Below, piece by piece: positions 57,116 to 64,000 of a stretch of 64,000 nt of DNA (position 1 is its first letter; every line of letters begins with the position of its first letter). Under the pieces are notes generated by a model. It worked only from the letters and a program-made list of their open reading frames with translations, did not search any database and was not told where the DNA came from. Source of the DNA: Gnetum montanum (taxonomy: Eukaryota > Streptophyta > Gnetopsida > Gnetales > Gnetaceae). The stretch is from contig MNCI01027230.1 of the NCBI GenBank assembly GCA_015680685.1, forward strand, positions 696,536 to 760,535. Direction: 5' to 3'. Made by a program: the position numbers and the translations under genes.

Positions 57116-57700
57116 AATATTCATAATAGAATGATTCTACAAACATGGAGAGCAAACAAAAACTTTCAATTAGAGCTTGAAAAATACATTATTATTAAGT
57201 ACATTGCAAAATATGCAACAAAATCTAAAAAGAAGTTACAATCCTTTCATGATATATTACTTCATATTATAGATTTTTGAAACGCATAGGAGAATGCAAT
57301 GAATGCATACAAAAGACTCATGATAGATGTTGCAGCTAATAGCCATATTGGTGCTATAGATTTTTTCATATGCCAAATGGACTTTCCTTAGTTGAATCTA
57401 GTAGAATATTTGACCTATAAATGCATCTAGATATATCTATACCAGAGTTGTATTTATTGTAGATGGAGATGAGGAACTTAAAAAATATACATCCCTTATT
57501 AATGCATATTAAAAGAAACAATTAGAAATTGAGGTAGTTTCATTACTGAACATTGTGAAATATTTTACATTTAGATACCAATGTGGAGGACTTGACTTCA
57601 ACTAGTTATTATTAGAACATATCCTAGATTTAGAGTCCATTTGAGAACAAGAGAGGAAAAATGAATAGATTATTGTTGGGCATAGACATCCCATAGAACA
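57116..57700 (+). pseudogene. Helitron Rep/helicase remnant
   Basis: Rolling-circle transposase fragment. Frame from 57116 reads NIHNRMILQTWRANKNFQ, then KYIAKYATKSKKK and LQSFHDILLHI. The N-x-HN...WRAN-x-D/N-x-Q and Y-x-x-KY-x-x-K motifs are characteristic of the plant Helitron region between the Rep domain and the PIF1 helicase. After a stop, NAYKRLMIDVAANSHIGAID and YPRFRVHLRTREEK continue the homology. Stops make it dead. Helitron ends (5'-TC, CTRR-3' hairpin) were not located. Confidence 0.65.
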
Positions 57701-57739
57701 AGGAGGCCCGAAAAGCCTAGGGCTTTCTCAATAACTAAC

Positions 57740-59395
57740 AAGAATTTGCTTGGGGATGATTGGAAGGCTTACAAAAGTTATAACAAATTTTACAGTTCCT
57801 TTTTTTCCTCTACTCCTTCAACGTTAGATTGTGATACGGATGACTATCTTTCAAGGGATTAGCATAGAACTAAGAATCAAGCTCACAAAGAAAATCAAGA
57901 ACACCAACGTAAACAAAGGCAACATCGTACCGACACACAAATGCACAACTTACCTGATGATGATGAACCCCTGCTGGCCACTAAGAGCCTAACGCAAATA
58001 CAAGAGGCTATTCAAATCTCACGTAGGCATTGTAAAGAGAGCCGTCTACCCTGGCTCGATTTAAAAAACTTTTCCAAGTTTCTAGGAGGCTATGATTCAG
58101 ATCCGCAACATCATTTACAAGCCTTCTACGATGCCTACACATGGAACAACATTGACAACTGGTGGGAAAAACTTAAGCTCTTCCCTATGACACTTGTTGG
58201 CCAAGCAAAAGTATGGTATAGATCGTTAAAACCAAATTCAATACGACGTTGGCCAACAATGATAGATGCCTTTAATGAAAGATACAAAACCTACGCAAAA
58301 GTGTCAACCTTGAGAGACAAATCCAAGAATGGAAACAAGCATAGCATGAACCCTTGGACATGGCCTTAGAAAGATATTATGCATTGTTAAACAACTGCCT
58401 AGGCCATGGGTTCTTCGAAGAGAGGCTAATGTACCATGTCATAGATGGCCTTCGTAATGAAACGAAGGAGACCCTAGGGATGTACGCTTGAGGTCAACTA
58501 TATGAGCTACAAACCCATCAACTTCAAGAGCTTATTAAGCGGGTTGCAAAAGAAGAAGGAGAACTAGCCAAATGGGAGAATGTTGCAAGGTCTCAACAGG
58601 ACCAAAATCTTAGCTTAACAAGGGTCCATAATCATAAAGAGGAGAAATCCACTCCCTTCAAGGAGGTGGAATCATCTTTGCCCATCCTATAATCATTAGA
58701 TGAAATTGAGGCAAAGGTCAATAAGATGGTGGACTCGGTACATGAAAGATTTGAGGAATATGCCAACATCATTAGAGGAAGAGTTATGCCAAACCGAGAA
58801 ACAAGACGGGACACCACGCAACAATCAAAACAAAGGATAGAAGATCATAAGAATAAGAGCTCAACCGCCAATTTCACATATCAATGTAACGTCTGTCTCT
58901 ACGATCACCCCAAGGGCCAATGCCTAGTCTTGTCACATTTACATGAGCATTGGGGAGGAATGTTACATCCAGATTTCGTACAGAAATATTCGGTTCAACC
59001 ACAGTGGCAAAAACCTTAGTCATGTGGGAGGTCACCGCCAGGACCATACCCTTCATATGTCCCAATGCCAAATGCTTATTATTATGTTCAACGCCTTGTT
59101 TCTCCAACAAGCTCATCATCCTCAATCTCACCTCATCGTTATCGTTCTCCCAAGTACTATCCACCCATGTCCTCTCCAACAAGATCACCACCTCATGTGC
59201 CTTACACTTATTACACTTATTCTCAACCTCAATATTCTCATACTTCACCTCCACCTACATCACCGCCTGCTATGCCTGGAATTTTTGCATCACAACACCA
59301 ACCCGCAAATGTTACTTGTGCTGCTACTCCCAACAACAATGGAGGTCCTTCACAACATCGAAAGCATCCCTTCTTTAGATATGATCATTGAAAGG
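57740..59395 (+). pseudogene. Gag-only element G
   Basis: Gag related to those of A, E and F. ORF 57941-58369: PWLDLKNFSKFLGGYDSDPQ, WWEKLKLFPMTLVGQAKVWY and WPTMIDAFNERYKTYAK. A frame change near 58320 leads into EPLDMALERYYALLNNCLGH and LQELIKRVAKEEGELAKWE. The zinc knuckle CNVCLYDHPKGQC (58885-58923) is intact, spaced C-x2-C-x3-H-x4-C. A Pro/Ser/Tyr-rich tail follows (59065-59391). No protease or pol comes after it. The 326-codon ORF 58943-59923 is a shadow of this tail. Confidence 0.75.
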
Positions 59396-60118
59396 AACAA
59401 CACAGTTCAGGAACCACTGCATCCACCAACTCAGCACAAACTCAACACCATGGTGCATCTTCCTCTTCAAACCCAACGCCTCATGTTACCTCATCCAGGC
59501 CACCACTTAACACTCCAACAACCATATGGCCCAATGAATACAACCATGGAGGATGACATCCTGATCCTTGCATACCATCTAACGATCCCAATTATCATAG
59601 TGGGTCAACTCGTTATTCGAAAACTACATCTTATAAATTGCCCCACTATGGTTACTATAATCAAGTGTGTGAACCCCAATGGGGTCAGTATGACTAAGTC
59701 CCAATATTTCCAATACGCAAGGATCCTAATCTTCCATTTATTAATTTTAGTCATGCTCAACCATTTTGGTATGGGGGGTATCCTCCATTCTAACAACACA
59801 GAATTAATTCCAGTTTTTCACCTTTTAATTTATTGTTTTATCTTTTTGTCTTTTAAGTTTTTGTTTTGCAACATCATTATACTATTTCATTTCTTTGTGT
59901 GTTTATTTATTTTGTTTTGTTAAGTTCGTCACTTAATAAGTGCTCCACACATGGTATGAACTCTATTCCATTGATGTTGATACTATGGTATGGTTCTTTT
60001 GATATAAAAGGCAATGAGTCCACGTCACCCATACATCCATAAATTTCTATGTGCTCTCTTGGTTTGGAACTATACAATCCCTTTCCTTCAAAAATAAGAA
60101 CTATTAAAGAATTGGTGT
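59396..60118 (+). other. Post-gag tail and truncated spacer of element G
   Basis: Degenerate gag-linker codons (SSKTTSYKLPHYGYYNQ-type) to about 59790, then the spacer words TTTTTGTTTTGCAACATC, ATAAGTGCTC, GGTATGGTTCTTTTGAT and GGCAATGAGTCCAC shared with 12150-12490. The spacer stops at about 60118, where the PP2C duplication begins; its 3' half and LTR are missing. Confidence 0.65.
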
Positions 60119-60593
60119 CTTTAAATTTGTATTTTTTTTAATGGTGTCTTATTCATTAATGGTGTATTATTTATTAAGGTTTCTATATTGGCACTTGAAA
60201 ATTATTTCTCCTCAATGTTCTCTTTGTTGAAGTGAATATTCATTTTCTCATTTTTTTGCTTTTTTTAAACATCCTATTGCTTAGCATACTTGGAAATGGA
60301 TGTCTAGAATTTGTACAACTTTTAACCAAGCATCTATGAAGTCATAATCGATGATAAATTGCTTTGTCTACTTCTTTTCTTTGCATTTGAAAATGTTTTC
60401 AACCCTTTGCATTTGAAGCTTTGGTGTGTGGTTATTTTTTAGTGGCAAGAGTGTAACCATGACCTTTTCTAAGAGTTAAATATTCAATTCTCAAAGATGT
60501 CTTCTTTCAAAAATGCTCTTGGTTAAAGCTCAAAGCTAAGAAGCATTTGGCTTTTGTTGCTATTTGTTCATTTTGATGTGTTCTTTTGTCTTT

Positions 60594-60620
60594 AGAGAGA
60601 GTTTTCTCTCTCTTTATAAA
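60594..60620 (+). promoter_or_regulatory. PP2C copy 2 core promoter candidate
   Basis: The palindrome AGAGAGAGTTTTCTCTCTCT (60594-60613) and TATAAA (60615-60620) are preserved relative to copy 1, while flanking upstream DNA has several deletions. Conservation inside a generally similar duplicate is weak evidence for function. Confidence 0.4.
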
Positions 60621-60950
60621 AAACTTTTTAGTAAAAAGTGAAACCCTCTGAGAGCTCTAGTTATACATTTCATGATAGTTGTGAGTTGTGAGTCACTTTA
60701 GCTCCCCTTTCATTAGTTTTGGGCTTGGTAAAATATAATATTATTTTGTAAACCACGAATTAAAATAGTCTTGCCCCATATCTGAAATACTCTTGGAATA
60801 GTTAACACAATTAATGTATTTACTTTTTTCAGGGTCCGACACCGCCCCGCCCAGCTGTCCTTCCCGCTCACATAACGGATGTAAAACTGTTGGCCGGATC
60901 TGCGAGACCCATTCTCTTCTTGGCCAGCCAACCAGCCAAACAAACAAACA

Positions 60951-63430
60951 ATGTCTTCTCCTTCCAGAGATAGCCCTGCAATGTCTTCTCCTTCCAGAGA
61001 TAGCCCCTGCTGTGTTGAAGCAGAACAGCAGCAGCAGAAGCAGAACCAGATCCACCACCAGATCCACCACCATTGTTGTTCACGCTCTACTCTTCTCAAA
61101 TCTCCTTTCACTGTCGATTCACTGTCCTCCCCGTCACCTCCCCATCATCATCGCAGATTGAAGCACTACAGGGATGAAAACCACCCACCTGCTGTGATTG
61201 TTAAGGGGCTCGGTGTGCAGAGGTTTCAGGGCAGCAGCAGCAGGATCAATGAACACAGTCATGGATATAGGGATCTGAACGACAGCTCCCTTGCATGTTT
61301 CAATGGAGGAGCAGGAGGAGCAGGAGGCAGGCCTTCCCCTCCCCTCAAGAGGAAAAGGACTTCGAGAATTGATATTCCCAAGCCTGTAGATAAAGGCACC
61401 AAATTTTTTAAGGGATTTGCAGAGAAGACTCTGGTGGAGGAGATTAGCTGTTTTGATGGAGGACACTATGGCTACTTCTGCAAGAAAGGGTCCAAGAAAG
61501 GGTTCAATCGAGGCATGGAGGATGCATTGGCTGTCAAAACTAATAAACACCATCAGGTTACTCATCTCTATTTGTTTTTTCTCTTTTCCCTGTTTTGGTA
61601 CTTGTGAATTTAGCGGTCGTTGTAAAGTCTGTTTGGCAATTTCAGTGAAAAAAAATGATCGATTATGTTTATTCATGGCCTCTAACTTGATAAGTACTGA
61701 ATTTATGGATTACGAAGGGATAGATTCAAACTCAGCCCTTCAGTTTACAAGAACATTTTATCAAAAATCATCTATTGTTAAGTTATTGCAATGTTCTCAG
61801 AGTTTTCTGTGCTTGTGGGCTGCTGATTTTTCTTTCTTGGATGTTTTGTGGCTTTTCCAGACTTTCTTTGCTGTTTTTGATGGGCATGGCGGCAAGAAAG
61901 CCGCAGAATTTGCTGCAGAGAACTTAGGACGGAATATTTTAGACAAGATAGCTAATTGCAAGAGCGATGACTCGCAAATCTTTCAGGCAGTCAAAGACGG
62001 TTATCTTGCAACTGATCAACAGTTCTTAGACAAGGTGGTTGACGGACAATGAAGTTCGAATTTAACTTTATTCTGGGAATTTGAAATTCTTATGCTTTGG
62101 TGCAATGAAATTTAAATGTTGGATTGTCTTAATTATTAGGATCTACCCAGCGGATCATGTGCTGTAACTGCCTTAATCCAAGATAAACGCTTGGTGGTGG
62201 CTAATCTTGGTGATTGCCGAGCAGTTCTAAGCAGAAATGGAAAGGCCGAGCCCTTGACTACTGATCATAAAGCAGGACTGGATGAAGAAAGGAAGAGGAT
62301 TGAAAATGTTGTAAGTAATGTTGGTTGATGGATGAGATTTTTTGGGCTGATTCTTTCATTCATGAAGACTAAGTTTTGATGTTCTGCAGGGAGGGTATGT
62401 AGATTTTCGTGCTGGCTGTTGGAGAGTTCAAGGCACCTTAGCTGTATCAAGAAGCATTGGCGACTCCTACTTGAAACTGTGGGGTGTCTCAGCTGAACCA
62501 GATGTCCAAGAGTTGCAGATGACCTCCGATTGTGAATTCTTGATAATGGCATCCGACGGACTGTGGGATAAGGCAAGTTCTGATTATTTTTTCTTTAAAA
62601 ATAAAATTCCCAAACAGGTAGAAAACCCAATACTTTGTAATTGGAACAAAGAAAATAATCTCTAAGAGAGGGTGAAAAAAGAAGGTTAAAATTTTTATGT
62701 GCATACATTCTACCCAAATTTCCAAAATTCACAAGATGTGCATTGAGCATATCAAGAATGATCATGTGCTTTTAACCACAAGACAATAATGATAATCTAT
62801 TTTATTTATGAAAGCACATTTATAAGATCTAGAGTTCTTTCAATATGGATTGATGCTAGTTTAGAGGAATGCGATAACAAAATCATCTTATCATAACAGT
62901 AAACTTCAACATAGAACACTTTCTTTTCAATTATCTATGACTTGCATGTTGTTTTTAGTTTTCTTCAACATGTTTGAAATCATATTATATTCATCAATAA
63001 TTAAAGTTGTTTGCTTTTTATGTGTGTTTAGGTTAGCAATCAGGAGGCTGTGGATATTGCAAGGACCTCTTGTGTTAAAAGAGGCAAAGAGTCAATGAAA
63101 GGAATTGAGAGTGCTCCTACTATTGGTACTCCTCATCCAAAAAGAAGAAAGATATCATTTATTGACATAAGCAATGTTATGAAGGTACAAGGCCTAAATG
63201 ATAATCTCAACCCCATTACTATGCATGCAAATGATAAAAAAATAGAATCTAAACTCCATGGTTTACAACAATCATCATGTTTAAGAGGCACCATGGCGGC
63301 ATGCAAAGAACTTGTAGAGCTATCTGCTACACGAGGTAGTCGAGATGATATCACTGTCATGATTGTTGATCTCAAGTACTTTTGCACACTAAGAGGATCA
63401 AATTCTCTAAGTGTGGAATATGATGACTAA
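60951..63430 (+). CDS. Protein phosphatase 2C, copy 2 (five exons, 510 aa)
   Basis: Same structure as copy 1: exons 60951-61556, 61861-62034, 62140-62310, 62390-62572, 63032-63430, phase 0 throughout. The start ATG gives [17 protein letters not shown]. All catalytic motifs are intact ([50 protein letters not shown]), so it should be active if expressed. Differences from copy 1 include a few indels in the Gln/Gly-rich N-terminus, QELQMTS for QELLMTS, and V/I, M/I and G/V changes in the last-exon insert. Intron 4 again starts with GC (AAG|GCAAGT at 62573) and has an insertion of about 20 bases near 62957. Confidence 0.92.
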
Positions 63431-64000
63431 ATGTTATACAAAAATTAAAACTAACTGTTATAGATTACCTCTCTGATGATAAACCATAGTAAGGAAGAAT
63501 TTTTAAGTTTAGAATTTCCATGCACTAATATTTCATTTCTAGAAAATTATATCATTTGATATAATTTTCTAATCACAACTAACACCTTACATCATAACAC
63601 CATAAAATGCATATATGTAAATATGTGTGTGCACCTTCCAAATAAACATGTTTTAAAAGATTCATATATGAGGAATGTTATACATGCATATTCATGTAGG
63701 AGTGATTATTATTATTATTTTTAAATTTAGTTAACAAAAACAATGACTCCAAAGGTAAAGCAAAATACATTTTGGGTTACATCTGATCACAAACTAAACT
63801 AAGTTACTGCATAAAGAATGTATCAGCATTAGAGCAATTGTTACAACATTACATCTGATCACAAACTGAACCAAGTTAGTTTCAATATACTAGATTTAAC
63901 AGTAAAAGATAAATGAAGTCTATATGATCACGACATAAAGTGTTTCTAAACAAATCTGGATAATTGTTTGCCTAGTTGCATTAGAACAAATGTTATTGTT

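Larger units (their letters stand above)
60121..64000 (+). repeat. Second copy of the PP2C segment (tandem segmental duplication)
   Basis: From TTAAATTTGTATTTTTTTTA at 60121 to the window end, the DNA matches 38325 to about 42180, with small indels upstream of the gene and near-identity through exons and introns. The copies are in direct orientation, about 21.7 kb apart. The far end lies beyond 64000. Confidence 0.95.

Noticed and set aside
58943-59923. 326-codon plus-strand ORF rich in Leu/His/Pro
   Set aside because: It is the wrong frame of the Pro/Ser/Tyr-rich gag tail of element G; the zinc knuckle and gag motifs are in other frames.

Overview
The window looks like nuclear DNA of a seed plant. 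Spliceosomal introns, a class I TCP transcription factor, plant-type PP2C genes and an inositol-oxygenase exon all point that way. The wide gene spacing and the many old, stop-ridden Ty3/gypsy copies would suit a gymnosperm-like genome, but that is inference. Two N gaps (12700-12825 and 51280-52009) and two single Ns (35054, 43654) are present.

Layout. 1-24936 is a mosaic of decayed LTR retrotransposons of one non-chromodomain gypsy superfamily (Tat/Athila-like by RT motif wording and by an extra ORF after pol). Copy A is on the minus strand (about 2356-11215), B on plus (11230-14558), C on minus (14559-17000) and D on plus (17042-24936). The copies abut head-to-head or tail-to-tail. 24937-45600 is gene-bearing: a class I TCP gene (26846-27607, +), an RlmH-type rRNA methyltransferase gene with a probable frameshift (34849-37812, -), PP2C copy 1 (39234-41683, +), an orphan coiled-coil exon (42282-42464, -), an orphan inositol-oxygenase exon (43517-43634, -) and a complete SINE with a 12-bp target-site duplication (44797-44955). 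45600-56205 holds two GAG-protease elements without reverse transcriptase, in opposite orientations around the large N gap, plus an inverted LTR pair. 56211-60120 holds a remnant PP2C last exon, a Helitron helicase remnant and a gag-only element. 60121-64000 is a second, nearly identical copy of the PP2C locus whose homology runs off the window end.

Most interesting signal. In copies A and D the region between integrase and the 3' end carries a separate accessory ORF (N-terminal basic region, a middle domain like the plant-retrotransposon accessory proteins, C-terminal coiled coil). A TATA-containing segment resembling the U3 of that same element's own LTR precedes it, as if a U3-derived internal promoter drives it. 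A polypurine motif (AGTCRTGGGGG) recurs up to three times in the 3' third of these elements: after integrase, mid-spacer and at the LTR boundary. Both observations rest on reading by eye and need alignment to confirm.

Host genes appear independent of one another. The RlmH-like and PP2C genes are divergent, with about 1.4 kb between their start codons. Both PP2C copies keep every catalytic motif and share a non-canonical GC-AG intron.
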